Program-made: the position numbers and the translations under genes
Notes under the pieces: model-generated
Told to the model about the DNA's origin: nothing
Databases searched by the model: none
What the model saw: only the letters and a program-made list of their open reading frames with translations
Part shown: piece after piece, positions 30,803-40,835 of the stretch
Layout of the letters: every line of letters begins with the position of its first letter
Position numbering within the stretch: position 1 is the first letter of the stretch
Assembly (NCBI GenBank): GCA_942493075.1
Contig: OW818681.1
Span: 5,084,001 to 5,148,000 of the forward strand
Direction: 5' to 3'
Source of the DNA: JBBQYD01 sp942493075
Lineage (GTDB): Bacteria > Verrucomicrobiota > Verrucomicrobiia > Limisphaerales > UBA8199
Length of the DNA stretch: 64,000 nt

Positions 30803-31195
30803 AATTCAGGTAAAATTGGTTCCCACGCAAGGTAATGCGCGGGCATGCGGCGCGGCAAAGCCGCAACCAAACTCTTACATAGGAGAACAAAGGTTAAGGG
30901 GGAAAGACAGTGCTCAGTGATCGGTGGAAGGGCCCTTTTGTAAAAACGCTTCGGTGCATGCTTTTAGCTGGCGGACACGAACGATTTCCATTGCACGTCT
31001 GTGCTGTCCCCTTCTGTTCCAAAGGACGTATGCGGCAGAAGGATTCTTAACTCACCATCAGCTCAGTAAGATTCGACTGAGAAGCAAGGGTAGGTGAACA
31101 CCTACTTTGCACTAATTCGCATCATAAGTCACGCTTACCGTCGTTCCACAGAGTCGTATCAAAGCAATGTAAAATCAGTGACAAATGTACCAAAT
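30803..31195 (+). other. Intergenic leader upstream of the RHS gene
   Basis: About 390 bases without a credible gene. A small hairpin GTAGGTG...CACCTAC sits at 31090-31105, about 90 bases before the RHS start. I see no clear sigma-70 pair or riboswitch fold. Confidence 0.5.
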
Positions 31196-34100
31196 ATGAA
31201 TCACCGGATCAGAGAATGTGTTTCCGTTTGTTTCCTGCTCGGGCTCGGTTTGCTGGTTGTTTCGGCGGCGCCCCTCACGCGCCTTGAAGACGCCGGGATA
31301 TTTGAGCTTGGCAATAGAGTTGGAGCCAAGGAGGACGGCGCTGTTCTAGAGGCTCTCATTCAGGAAGCTGACTTTGCGGTATCGTCGTTATCTTCAAGCG
31401 AAAAGTCTGGAGCACTGCGGAGAAGAATTGAGAACGAATTACGGACCAGCTTGCAGGATTTTGCGGAGAAGCATCCCTCGGGCGGATGGGCACCGAGCAT
31501 CCGTCTGTGGCTTGCAGATCGGGCTCGACTTCGGACAAGCTATGCTGAGGCCATGGAGCAGTATTCCCTCGCCTGGGGGGACACAAAGGGTTTGTCTGAT
31601 CCAAGGGCGCAGCAGATAGCACGATCCGCTTCGGCGGGACTGGCTTTCCTCTTCTCTATAACAGGCCGCCTAAATGACTTGGACGTTCTTGAAAACGAAC
31701 TCAGACGGAACGGTTCGCAACCCATTGGGGGAGAGTGGCGGTTTGCCTTTGAAACCTCCCGCTGGGCTCGATCAAATCCGACTGAGGCTTCCAAGTGCGG
31801 ACTCTACTGCCTGGACCAACTCGGCCGGCTAACACAACCGGGATCTTTCAAACCAAGCAGCATACTTCAGACTCCATCCTCTCTGGATGGTTTCAGCGCG
31901 GCGGACCTAGTCGCAATCGGAACAAGGCAAGGGCTAGGGATCCGTGCGGTCACATTAACCAACCCCGCTGAGTTTCCGGTTCCGGCCATCGTGCATTTGC
32001 GGTCTGATCATTTCGTAATCTTGAGGGAAAAGCGCGGGGATTATTACAATGTGTATGACACGGTAGCTCATGGACCGCGCTGGCTCATAGCTGAGGAAAT
32101 CGCCAGGGAAGCCTCTGGTTGCGCGATCGTAAGTGATATGACGGGCAATTCATCAGGGATGCAGTTCAATCCGATGGATAGCACATCAGCCTCGGCTTTT
32201 CGAGGACGGTGTCACGGTCCAGAACCCTGGGATCATGATGACGTCCCGTGCTATACTTGCCCGTGCCCGCCGGGAATTGGCGGACCCAAGGGCCCTAGTA
32301 ATCCTCCGCATAAGGGACCGGGAGGAGATCCAAGGACGGAGTTCACCGCCCAGAGCTCCTGCGGGGACTGTAGCGGAATGCCCGCCTGGTTTGTCTCGGA
32401 TCCCCACATGAATCTCTGGATCGAAGATGAGCCCCTGCGTTACAACTCAAGCTTCGGGCCGGAAGTCTCGTTGCGCATAGCCTATAACGCCCGCACCTTC
32501 TACGGCAGCGTCATCAGTGCCGAGAATTGGCACGGAGCCGCATTCGGAAATAGCTATGTGGGCTGGCAAGGAAGGTGGGCGTGCTCCTGGTTGTCGTTTG
32601 CGGAGATTGATACAAGCGAGAACCAAGTGGAAATAATGCTGCCAGCAGGAGGGTGGGCTACATTCGATTTTGATGCGGGGAATAATTGGAGCAGGTTGCA
32701 TTACCGGCACAACCTGAGGGTTCAAAAAGAAGGAGTCCCGGGTGCGATCACAAACCTCATTCTGCATTTTGATGACGGGTCAACTATCGCCTACGGGCTT
32801 TCCGACCTAAGCACCGCGACCAACAGCTACGTGCCATATGGCAACCTGTTCTATATGACTCGACGTACAGATCCCTCGGGCGCATCTATAAACTTTCAAT
32901 ACGACGGAAATTTTTATCTCACCAATGTCTTGGCCGCTGACGGCACTTCGTTTACGGTTCGAAATGACGGGACCGGTGTCATCACCAATGTTGTTGCGTC
33001 ATACGGACCGTCCGCTTCCTTCTCCTATGAACCAGGCGGGCCCTTAACCAACATCACAGATGCGGCTGGCATCTCCTCAGGGATTAGTTATGAAGGGTAT
33101 TTTTTTACGCCAACCAGCCTTACGACCCCCTATGGGACCACCTACTTTAATTGCTTGTCCGCCGTAGGCTCGTTTTACCGCGCAGTTCGAATTACTCTTC
33201 CGGACGGCACTGAAGAGTTATATGCGTCCATGCTGGAGTATCCTGGATCAGACTGGCCTGCATTTTCGTCGAGCCAGATTCCCACAAACACGCCTTTGAA
33301 CACACTGGACGTCACTGAGCGTCATGAACGCAATACGTTTCATTGGAATCCACATCAATTCTCATCCCTTGCCTCAACATCCCTTCACGACTTCACCTGG
33401 GCCGAACTCAAGCGCGCGCGCATACGGCACTGGCTGGCCTCAGCCGACCCCATTTACACGCATTGGAATACCCTCTCGCTGGAGCAGGAGCCAAGCCCTG
33501 ACGGCACTACCGAGGGCCAAGTGACATGGTATGATTACGCCGGCAAAAATCCCCTGGCCGTTTATGAAATTGGCACCCGGGTGATGCCAGCCGTGACAGC
33601 GCGAGTGATGCCGGATGGCTCAACTTGGTATCAGTATTCACAACGCAACACTCTGGGCCATGTGACAAATTCCGTTGAAAAGTGGTGTGACGGCGGTGCG
33701 ACTCTTTTTCGGACCAATGTGTTTCTTTATGCTCCTAATGAGGTCGATCTGATAGGCCATATTGATGCTATGGGTACCCTGGTTCAGAGTAATGTGTTTA
33801 ACCTGAACCATCAGGTTCTCACTAATTACGATGCATTGGCCCAGCCGACTACTTACACCTACAGCCCGACTACAAGGCTCCTAACCTCGATTTCATATCC
33901 GTCAGGTCTCACAAAAACCAACATCTACGATGCTAGTTACCGGCTCCAGCAAGTTTCGGAACTACCCATGAACCGAACACAGAACTACACCTGGTATCCC
34001 AGCGGCAACGTGCAAACGATGACAGATGAGCGAGGACTGGTCATAGCATACTATTGGGACGGACTGAACCGACCCACAGGAACTTCATTCCCGGACGGCA

Positions 34101-36775
34101 CGACGACTACGAATCTGTACAAAATTCTGGGAGGCACCCCGTTCCCAAATAGCAGTGGTGGAACCGAAATACTTGATCTTACGGCAACAAAAGACCGAAT
34201 GGGGCATTGGACGACTTACCTCTATGATTCTTTGAGACGCAGAATTGCCGAAACCAATGCCAACAACGTAGCAACCGAGTATGGCTACTGCACGTGCGGT
34301 GCTGTCAGCACTCTAATTAAAGCCTCAGGAACCCCCGTTCAGGAAGTCACCTCGTTTGATTACGATTATCAAGGAAACCTCACCTTCGTTTGGAACGCGG
34401 ACGGGTATAATGTTACCAACTGGTATGATAGTCTTGGGAGGCAGATAGCCAAAGGAGATGGCACAGGATACAGATGGAGTATTTACAATAATCTTGGGCT
34501 GCTCACTGCGGTTACGAACGAGGTCGGCATTGAAGAACTCCTGCTTTACGATCTTGATGACCGTCCAATCTACACAACAGACTCAAGGGGCGTTACGATA
34601 ACGAACACGTACGATGCCTTGGGGCGCCTGGTCACCCGCGGCTATCCAGACGGTGGAGTGGAAAAATTTGGATACTCGGCGCGCGGACTGGTGGCTCATA
34701 CCAATCAGTTGGGTTTTGTCAGCAAATTTGCATACGATCAGGCGGGGAGGAAGGTTGCCGAAACGAACGCCAACATGGAGGTGATCCTTTACACAAATAA
34801 TGCAGCCGGAGATCTCATTTCCATTACGGATGGTAAGAACCAGACTACCCGGTGGGGCTACGATGTATATGGGCGGGTTACGAACAAAGTTGACCAATCC
34901 AGCACAGTGATCTTGCGATACAACTACGATGCGAATAGCCGGCTTACGAATCGCTGGAGTGCTGCCAGGGGCAATACCTACTATTCGTATGATGCCGTCG
35001 GCAACCTCACGTTTGTAAACTATCCTACCAGCACGGACGTCAGTTTTGCTTATGATTGGCTCAACCGGGTAACAAACATGGTGGACGCGTCAGGGACTAC
35101 GAAATACAGTTATACGGCGGCGGGGCAGCTTCTTACTGAAGATGGCCCGTTTGCCAGTGACACAGTGACAAACGTTTACCAAAACCGCCTGCGCACAGGG
35201 ATGCGGCTGCAGCAGCCGTCAGGGTTGTGGACCAACCAGTTTGCCTACGATTCGGCTCGCCGGCTTGTCCGGGTCACTTCGCCCGCAGGCTCATTCACCA
35301 ACGAATATTCCGGAGGCGCTGGTGGCATCTCAGGCTTTTCCTCAAGCCTGGTGAAGCGGCTTGTGCTCCCGAATCTTTCCGTTATCACCAATAGCCATGA
35401 CAATGTTGGGCGGCTTCTGGCGACGCACCTACGCACCAGCAGTGGAGTGCTGACAAATAAACATGAGTACAGCTACAACCGAGGGAATCAGCGAACCAAT
35501 GAAACCCGTTTGGACGCCAGTACCGTGGCTTACCGTTACGATTTCATCGGACAGTTGAAGGTGGCTGACAGTTCGGTAGCGGCTGAGGATCGCGGGTACA
35601 CGTATGATGCCGGGTGGAACCTGAACTTCCGCACGAACAACGGAGTGCTTGGGGCTTACCGCGTGAACATTCGGAACGAGCTAACAAACAACCCTTACGG
35701 CGAGGTGACCTATGATGCAAACGGGAATCCCTCGACTGGTGTTTGCAACGGGAGCGAATTCGGTGGAGCCAACGCCACATACGATGATGAGAACCGGTTG
35801 ACCAGCCTGACCTGGGCTGACAACTGGGGCTCAGGGTTTGTTTACGATGGTCTGGGACGGCTCAGGAAGGTATATGAGTCCGAGTTTTACTTTGACGGCA
35901 CGGAGTGGCTGTCTATTGAGAACTCCCAAACGTGGTATGTGTATGACGGCATGAGGGTGATTCAGGAGCGCAGCAGCGGGAACGGGCCGCTGGTCAGTTA
36001 CACCCGGGGCAATGACCTGAGCGGGAGCATGGAAGGAGCCGGCGGCATTGGTGGTTTGCTCGCCCGCAGCCACGGGCACTCGGGCGGAAACTGGAGCACG
36101 CACAATTACTATCAATCCGATGGAAACGGCAATGTGACCTTCATGCTCAACAGCAATCAGGCAATGGTGGCTCATTACCGGTATGATCCTTTTGGGAACA
36201 CGATCCTGGCGGCTGGCGCTTTGGCCAGTCAAAACGTCTATCGTTTTTCGAGCAAACAGTTTCACAACGTCAGCGGCCTCTATTACTACGGCTACCGCTG
36301 GTACGACCCTACCGTGCAGCGATGGGTTAATAGGGATCCCATCGAAGAGAAAGGAGGACTGAATCTCTATGAATTTGCCGCGAATGCTTCAGTCAATTTC
36401 ATTGATCCCGACGGTCGTAAACCTATGACATTCCCGACTCGACTTCCGGAACCACCCTCCAAAGTTCCGCCCCGCAGACTTCCACCTGGGCTTAGGCTCC
36501 CACCAAGGTTGGGCCCCGTGCTCGGGCCCATTGGAGTTGCATACATGTGCGGTGCGCTGGGTGCTGCAGCCATCGACCGTGGTAGCGAAATGATCTGGCC
36601 CGACAACTCCACTAGATCGTGCAATCCTACGGAGCGAAAACTGTGTGCTGCCCAGTGCGGCGGTTACAAATACATTTTCATGTGCACTGTCACCTCGCAA
36701 GGGACGATGATATGCCACTGCAGAACCATCCCGCACCCTGGTGATCCTAAACCAACACCCCCAAGCTGGCCATGA
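31196..36775 (+). CDS. RHS repeat protein with N-terminal C39-like domain and Cys-rich tail
   Basis: 1859 residues from ATG 31196; the frame is open to 31094, but this start begins a clear signal peptide (CFLLGLGLLVVSAAP). A cysteine-protease-like segment follows: KCGLYCLDQL (Cys near 200), SDHFVIL (His 272) and YD (Asp 288), resembling C39 peptidases, although the usual oxyanion Gln is not obvious. From about 400 to 1690 YD/RHS repeats run, e.g. YDYQGNLTFVW, YDALGRLVTR. The RHS core is YYYGYRWYDPTVQRWVNRDP near 1700. The last 115 residues are variable: a hydrophobic GPIGVAYMCGALGAAAI helix and a motif C-x7-C-x3-C-x8-C-x9-C-x-C. The start codon of the next gene overlaps its stop. A secreted polymorphic effector is plausible. 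Confidence 0.85.
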   Translation: MNHRIRECVSVCFLLGLGLLVVSAAPLTRLEDAGIFELGNRVGAKEDGAVLEALIQEADFAVSSLSSSEKSGALRRRIENELRTSLQDFAEKHPSGGWAPSIRLWLADRARLRTSYAEAMEQYSLAWGDTKGLSDPRAQQIARSASAGLAFLFSITGRLNDLDVLENELRRNGSQPIGGEWRFAFETSRWARSNPTEASKCGLYCLDQLGRLTQPGSFKPSSILQTPSSLDGFSAADLVAIGTRQGLGIRAVTLTNPAEFPVPAIVHLRSDHFVILREKRGDYYNVYDTVAHGPRWLIAEEIAREASGCAIVSDMTGNSSGMQFNPMDSTSASAFRGRCHGPEPWDHDDVPCYTCPCPPGIGGPKGPSNPPHKGPGGDPRTEFTAQSSCGDCSGMPAWFVSDPHMNLWIEDEPLRYNSSFGPEVSLRIAYNARTFYGSVISAENWHGAAFGNSYVGWQGRWACSWLSFAEIDTSENQVEIMLPAGGWATFDFDAGNNWSRLHYRHNLRVQKEGVPGAITNLILHFDDGSTIAYGLSDLSTATNSYVPYGNLFYMTRRTDPSGASINFQYDGNFYLTNVLAADGTSFTVRNDGTGVITNVVASYGPSASFSYEPGGPLTNITDAAGISSGISYEGYFFTPTSLTTPYGTTYFNCLSAVGSFYRAVRITLPDGTEELYASMLEYPGSDWPAFSSSQIPTNTPLNTLDVTERHERNTFHWNPHQFSSLASTSLHDFTWAELKRARIRHWLASADPIYTHWNTLSLEQEPSPDGTTEGQVTWYDYAGKNPLAVYEIGTRVMPAVTARVMPDGSTWYQYSQRNTLGHVTNSVEKWCDGGATLFRTNVFLYAPNEVDLIGHIDAMGTLVQSNVFNLNHQVLTNYDALAQPTTYTYSPTTRLLTSISYPSGLTKTNIYDASYRLQQVSELPMNRTQNYTWYPSGNVQTMTDERGLVIAYYWDGLNRPTGTSFPDGTTTTNLYKILGGTPFPNSSGGTEILDLTATKDRMGHWTTYLYDSLRRRIAETNANNVATEYGYCTCGAVSTLIKASGTPVQEVTSFDYDYQGNLTFVWNADGYNVTNWYDSLGRQIAKGDGTGYRWSIYNNLGLLTAVTNEVGIEELLLYDLDDRPIYTTDSRGVTITNTYDALGRLVTRGYPDGGVEKFGYSARGLVAHTNQLGFVSKFAYDQAGRKVAETNANMEVILYTNNAAGDLISITDGKNQTTRWGYDVYGRVTNKVDQSSTVILRYNYDANSRLTNRWSAARGNTYYSYDAVGNLTFVNYPTSTDVSFAYDWLNRVTNMVDASGTTKYSYTAAGQLLTEDGPFASDTVTNVYQNRLRTGMRLQQPSGLWTNQFAYDSARRLVRVTSPAGSFTNEYSGGAGGISGFSSSLVKRLVLPNLSVITNSHDNVGRLLATHLRTSSGVLTNKHEYSYNRGNQRTNETRLDASTVAYRYDFIGQLKVADSSVAAEDRGYTYDAGWNLNFRTNNGVLGAYRVNIRNELTNNPYGEVTYDANGNPSTGVCNGSEFGGANATYDDENRLTSLTWADNWGSGFVYDGLGRLRKVYESEFYFDGTEWLSIENSQTWYVYDGMRVIQERSSGNGPLVSYTRGNDLSGSMEGAGGIGGLLARSHGHSGGNWSTHNYYQSDGNGNVTFMLNSNQAMVAHYRYDPFGNTILAAGALASQNVYRFSSKQFHNVSGLYYYGYRWYDPTVQRWVNRDPIEEKGGLNLYEFAANASVNFIDPDGRKPMTFPTRLPEPPSKVPPRRLPPGLRLPPRLGPVLGPIGVAYMCGALGAAAIDRGSEMIWPDNSTRSCNPTERKLCAAQCGGYKYIFMCTVTSQGTMICHCRTIPHPGDPKPTPPSWP

Positions 36776-37077
36776 GTGCCGTCAATCAGATGACTCCCCT
36801 TAATCAGCACCAAGTCACTCTATCGCCGGGCTATAGACAGGACCTCTGGCTTTGGCTCAACGAGCGTTTTCGTAATGAACTAAAGGAGCTGCTGTCAACG
36901 CCTGGGGCGGACCTAGCGCATTCCGGTGCGGACCAATTGCAGTCATTGATTCGCTTAAAGCTGGCTGAAGACGGCATCAAGGACGCAGAGGACATGTACC
37001 AATTGGTGGTTGGAACTGCATCAGAAGAGTTTTGGTGTGAAGTGCTGCAGGAGATACGTAATGCACAAAAACCGTGA
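36772..37077 (+). CDS. Small alpha-helical protein, candidate immunity or partner of the RHS protein
   Basis: 101 residues. The ATG overlaps the TGA of the RHS gene by ATGA, implying translational coupling. It has no signal peptide or membrane segment, so it is probably cytoplasmic. Predicted helices such as RFRNELKELLSTPG and DQLQSLIRLKLAEDGI are acidic and regular. I do not recognise the family. In polymorphic toxin loci the immunity gene follows the toxin this way, which is the only basis for the suggestion. A regulator or chaperone is also possible. Confidence 0.7.
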   Translation: MSAVNQMTPLNQHQVTLSPGYRQDLWLWLNERFRNELKELLSTPGADLAHSGADQLQSLIRLKLAEDGIKDAEDMYQLVVGTASEEFWCEVLQEIRNAQKP

Positions 37078-37185
37078 ACTTGGTGCATGATTTCAGAGGT
37101 GAGCGGCTGCATTTTTGGAGGGCCATTGGACTTCCTTGCAAGCACTGCCATTCGATTACAGGCATACTGACCGAACCGGAATCTG

Positions 37186-37304
37186 TACTGTTGGTAACGA
37201 CGCGCCGCTTCTAATGTCAGCCCTGGTTTTTCGGGGTTGGGCCTTGGCGGCGCAACCCCGAGAAACCAGGGATCATTTTCTGGAATTTTCTGCTACAGAC
37301 AGTA
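37186..37304. repeat. Palindromic miniature element B
   Basis: Outer inverted repeats TACTGTTGGTA (37186-37196) and TACAGACAGTA (37294-37304) match at 9 of 11. The inner arms 37221-37239 and 37253-37271 (CCCTGGTTTTTCGGGGTTG and its partner) differ at one position. Length, arrangement and the CCCTGGTT...CGGG core match element A at 25419-25535. Confidence 0.7.
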
Positions 37305-37312
37305 TCCAACCG

Positions 37313-37332
37313 CCGCGTCAGGAGACGCGGCC
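37313..37332. repeat. Hairpin just upstream of the group II intron
   Basis: Perfect 8-bp arms GCCGCGTC and GACGCGGC around AGGA. It directly precedes the region where the intron should begin. Group IIC introns characteristically insert just after such hairpins. Confidence 0.6.
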
Positions 37333-37371
37333 TAGGGCGCCGGGCAGGGCACCAAACTAATCATCTGAAAA

Positions 37372-39158
37372 GTGATGATCGAAGCTAACAGTGGCAATCG
37401 TAGTCAACGGCAAGGTGGACCTCGTGAGGGGGCCGCTGGCAGGAAGCCTGAGACAAACCGACGACCTTACGAACAGAAACGGACAGTGAGGCCGGACATG
37501 GGAGATAAGAGGGCTAGGAGCGTCGAAATCCAACAACTGTGCAAGCCATGTCAGGTAGAGTCCGAAGGCACGGCGGGAAAGTTTGGTGTCTTACCCCGGG
37601 AGACCTCCTCCGAGGCAGGTGCTTCAGGGGAGGAGTCAGCAGAGGTCGTAGTAGGCGGATGGAAGTTCCTAGGCAAAGACCTTCAAGAAATGGAACAAAT
37701 CCGAGCCGCCGAAGGACTAAAGAGCAAAGGCGATGACCTTAATCCCAACTCCCTATCCAGTGCGCAAGAAGGAACACGCGCCGGGGGGCCAGGCAAACAG
37801 AAGTGGCTCTCCGGGATGTGGCTGCCCCACGGTGCAACCGGTCAAGCAGTCGCAGCGGATTCCGAGTCTGGAGAGGGGCGGAAGGAGGAAAGAAAGGAAC
37901 AAGCGCCAGATCTGATAGAGAAGATCGTCAGCGATGAGAATGCCGCGCTGGCCTTACTGGCTGTAGAGAAGAACAGAGGGGCAGCAGGCATCGACGGGAT
38001 GGGAACGGAGCAGTTACGGCCCCACCTGGAAAAGCATTGGCCGACGATACGAAGGAAATTGCTGGAAGGAACCTATGTGCCCAGCCCCGTCAAACGGGTC
38101 TGGCTGCCTAAACCAAACGGAGGGAAGCGCCCGCTGGGAATACCCACGGTGCTCGACCGGTTCATTCAGCAATTGATCCTTGGAGAACTGCAGCCCCTGT
38201 TCGAGCCGATCTTCAGCGAGCATAGCTGGGGGTTCCGGCCTGGAAGGGGAGCCCATGACGCGGTCCGGTCCGCACAGCGGATCATGACCGAAGAAGGCAA
38301 GAGTTGGGTAGTGGACATGGACATCAAAGGTTTCTTTGACAACGTGGACCACGACATACTGATGCGGCTCATTGGCCTGCAAATCCGGGACAAACAGGTG
38401 CTCAAGGTAATTGGGCGCATTTTGCGAGCCGGAGTGTGGGAAGAGGGACGCATCACAAAGCCGGAAGGCAAGGGCACGCCACAGGGCGGCCCGCTTTCAC
38501 CCTTGCTGGCCAACATCTATTTGGATGTGCTGGACAAGGAGCTGGAACAGCGCGGGTTGAGCTTCAGCCGCTATGCGGATGACTGCAATATCTACGTCAG
38601 CAGCGAGAAAGCCGCCCAACGGGTTCTGGAGAAGGTAACCAAGTTTGTTGCCCAGAAACTCAAGCTGGAAGTCAGTGCCAGCAAGAGTGGGGTGGACCGG
38701 CCCTGGAAGCGCAAGTTTCTAGGATTCCGACTCAGCCCCCAGGGAGTCATCGAAGCGAGCGATAAAGCCATCGAGCGACTCCGGGACAAGGTGCGCGAAC
38801 TGTGGCGAAGCTGCCAGAGTCAAACCAGCACCCAAATGCGCGATCAGTGGAAGCGGTACCTGCGGGGATGGTGGGAATACTACCGTCTGAGCGGCAACAC
38901 CAGGCAGTTCACAGCGCAGGACGGGTGGATACGCTTAAGCACGTCAGGAAGTATTTCTGGCTGCGCTGGCACAACTCAACAGGACGGATCAACGCCCTGC
39001 GCAAACTCGGGGTCACCTACCCGCTGCTGCGGTCCGCCAAAAGTGGACGCGGCGCGTGGAGGATGGCTAAACACCCCGTGATGCAGACAGGCTTGAATAA
39101 CCGGCGTCTTCGCCGCCACGGATTCCTAAGCTTTGCAGATCTGATCAGCCAAACCTGA
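37372..39158 (+). pseudogene. ltrA: Group II intron reverse transcriptase/maturase, frameshifted
   Basis: The long frame (37372-39081) translates ribozyme sequence at first; the true protein begins around 37740-37920, before PDLIEKIVSDENAALALL. Reverse-transcriptase motifs are intact: KNRGAAGIDGM, WLPKPNGGKRPLGIP, GFRPGRGAHDAV, VDMDIKGFFDNVDH, GTPQGGPLSPLLANIYL and the catalytic YADD. The maturase domain starts (YLRGWWEYY), but near 38934 the frame breaks: sense continues two bases later in the frame ending at 39158 (KHVRKYFWLRWHNSTGRINALRKLG). That restores the usual C-terminus (LRRHGFLSFADL). It is either a real mutation or a base error in the assembly. Confidence 0.8.
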
Positions 39159-39167
39159 ATGAGCTCA

Positions 39168-39235
39168 ACCGCCGGATGCGTGAAAACCGCTTGTCCGGTG
39201 GTGTGGGAGGGATGACGGGTAACTCCCGTCATCCC
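39168..39235 (+). ncRNA. Group II intron domains V and VI
   Basis: Domain V at 39168-39202: ACCGCCGGA pairs with TCCGGTGGT over nine positions around a GCG-TGAAAA-CGC tip and asymmetric bulge. Domain VI: GGGATGACGGG (39209-39219) pairs perfectly with CCCGTCATCCC (39225-39235). Spacing and order are as expected at a group II intron 3' end. Confidence 0.85.
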
Positions 39236-39285
39236 GACCCGATCAGGGGAGATTCTTCACAAGTTGGAGCCCTAACCTTCAGCCT

Positions 39286-40743
39286 TTAGCGTTTAGCCTT
39301 CAGACTTTCCTCCTCGGGGGCTGGTTTAAGTGGCCAATGCTCGGACTCCGTGCGTGCTTCCTTCAAGATGGCTTCGACTTGTGCGACGAGGTTGCTGTTT
39401 TTGGCAGCCACATTGTTTGTTTCACCGAGATCGGCCTTGAGATTGTACAACTCAATCGGCTTCCCGGGGCCTGGGCGGACCGCCTTCCAATCCTGAAGCC
39501 GGACGGCCTGGGCAGAGCCGCGCTCGTGGAACTCCCAATAAAAACTGGAATGCCGATTGGTTTGGGTTTTGCCGGTAAGCTCCGGCCACATCGAAATGCC
39601 ATCGATATTCTTTGGAACCTTAGCGTCAGCGACCTCTGCCAGGGTGGGAAGCAGATCCCAAGCGGCCCAAGGCTGATCGTTGACCTGGCCAACCGGAATT
39701 CGGCCTGGGCACCAAACAATCAAGGGAACACGGATTCCGCCCTCGTGAAGGCTCCGTTTGTAGCCGCGCAGCCCGCCCGAGCTTTTGAAAAACTCCGGAT
39801 CAACCCCACCTTCCTTGTGCGGCCCGTTATCGCTCGTAAAGATCACGATGGTGTTGTTGGCAATATGGCGCTCCTCCAATTTGCCCATTATGCGGCCAAC
39901 GTCGTAGTCCAATTTCGTAATCATCGCGGCTTTGTTCTTTTCCTGTTGCGGCCAGGCCTCAGAACTGTACGGGTCGTCAGACGGCACTTGCATCCCGTTT
40001 CCCGTTTCCTTGCCTAGTTCGTTGTTCGCGTGGGGAATGGTGTAGGCCACGTACAGGAAGAAGGGGCGGTACTGGTTAAACTGATCGGGCTTGTTGATCC
40101 GGATGAAATTCAAGGCCGCAGTTGTGAACAGGTCGTGGCTATATAGTTTGCGCGCATTCGCATAGTTCTCTGGCAACTGCTGGGCATTATCGAAACCGGT
40201 GACTGGGTCAAAACGCCAAAGGTAGGTGGGGAAATAGTCATGGGCATGGGTCTGGTCGAGGTAGCCGACGAACTCGTTAAAACCCTGCTTCTGCGGAACG
40301 CCGGTGGTGTTCTCACGACCGAGGCCCCATTTGCCTGCCAGGGCAGTATAATAACCTGCGTCTTGGAGCACCTCGCCGATGGTTGTGTCACCGGGTTCCA
40401 GTGGCACATTGGCGTTGCCTCTTATCCGGGCGTGCCCGGTGTGGAGGCCAGTCATCAGCGCACAGCGGGAAGGGGCGCAAACGGTACTGCCGGCATAAAA
40501 GCTGGTAAACCGGGTTCCTTCAGCAGCCAAACGGTCCAGGTTTGGAGTCTTGATCTTGCGCTGGCCATAAGCCCCCAAGTCGCCATACCCCAGGTCATCA
40601 GCCACTATGAGTATAATGCTGGGACGTCGCGCACCCGTCCGGCGGGCCGGTGTGTTGGTTTCGGCAGCCTCAACGACCGGCGCCAGTAACCCGACAATCA
40701 ACGATAGAGCCAAGAAATGGCAATATACACGCAGTTTGCTCAT
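39286..40743 (-). CDS. Secreted sulfatase, formylglycine type
   Basis: About 485 residues from ATG 40743 (MSKLRVYCHF), which begins a signal peptide ending near PVVEAAE. The N-terminal metal-binding motif is LIVADDLGYGDLGAYG. The active-site signature is CAPSRCALMTG, where Cys is converted to formylglycine by a modifying enzyme. TGHARIRGN, ALAGKWGLG and IVIFTSDNGPHKEGG complete the S1-type sulfatase set. It likely removes sulfate from polysaccharides or arylsulfate substrates outside the cytoplasm. No maturase gene is in view. Polysaccharide use is typical of this phylum. Confidence 0.93.
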   Translation of the reverse strand: MSKLRVYCHFLALSLIVGLLAPVVEAAETNTPARRTGARRPSIILIVADDLGYGDLGAYGQRKIKTPNLDRLAAEGTRFTSFYAGSTVCAPSRCALMTGLHTGHARIRGNANVPLEPGDTTIGEVLQDAGYYTALAGKWGLGRENTTGVPQKQGFNEFVGYLDQTHAHDYFPTYLWRFDPVTGFDNAQQLPENYANARKLYSHDLFTTAALNFIRINKPDQFNQYRPFFLYVAYTIPHANNELGKETGNGMQVPSDDPYSSEAWPQQEKNKAAMITKLDYDVGRIMGKLEERHIANNTIVIFTSDNGPHKEGGVDPEFFKSSGGLRGYKRSLHEGGIRVPLIVWCPGRIPVGQVNDQPWAAWDLLPTLAEVADAKVPKNIDGISMWPELTGKTQTNRHSSFYWEFHERGSAQAVRLQDWKAVRPGPGKPIELYNLKADLGETNNVAAKNSNLVAQVEAILKEARTESEHWPLKPAPEEESLKAKR

Positions 40744-40835
40744 GCTGCCGCCAAATGTGGAGAATCCGAGAGGGGGCGTCCATCCCATAATTTCCATTGC
40801 ATTTGTAGGCATTCCGGGCAAGTTGTGGAAAACGA

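Larger units (their letters stand above)
37334..39245 (+). mobile_element. Group II intron (probably class IIC) with encoded reverse transcriptase
   Basis: The 3' boundary is supported by domain V and domain VI just after the reverse transcriptase; the final base lies between about 39238 and 39245. The 5' end cannot be fixed by eye; it likely falls between 37333 and 37380, before the structured, non-protein-like stretch up to about 37900. The catalytic triad in domain V reads CGC, as in IIC introns. It is inserted next to element B and a hairpin. The maturase is frameshifted, so present mobility is doubtful. Confidence 0.75.

Noticed and set aside
30687..30920. Small ORFs at the start of mutY and its upstream flank
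   Set aside because: Overlap mutY in other frames and lack motifs.
37372..37740. N-terminal 120 residues of the intron reverse transcriptase frame
   Set aside because: This is translation of ribozyme sequence and lacks protein motifs.
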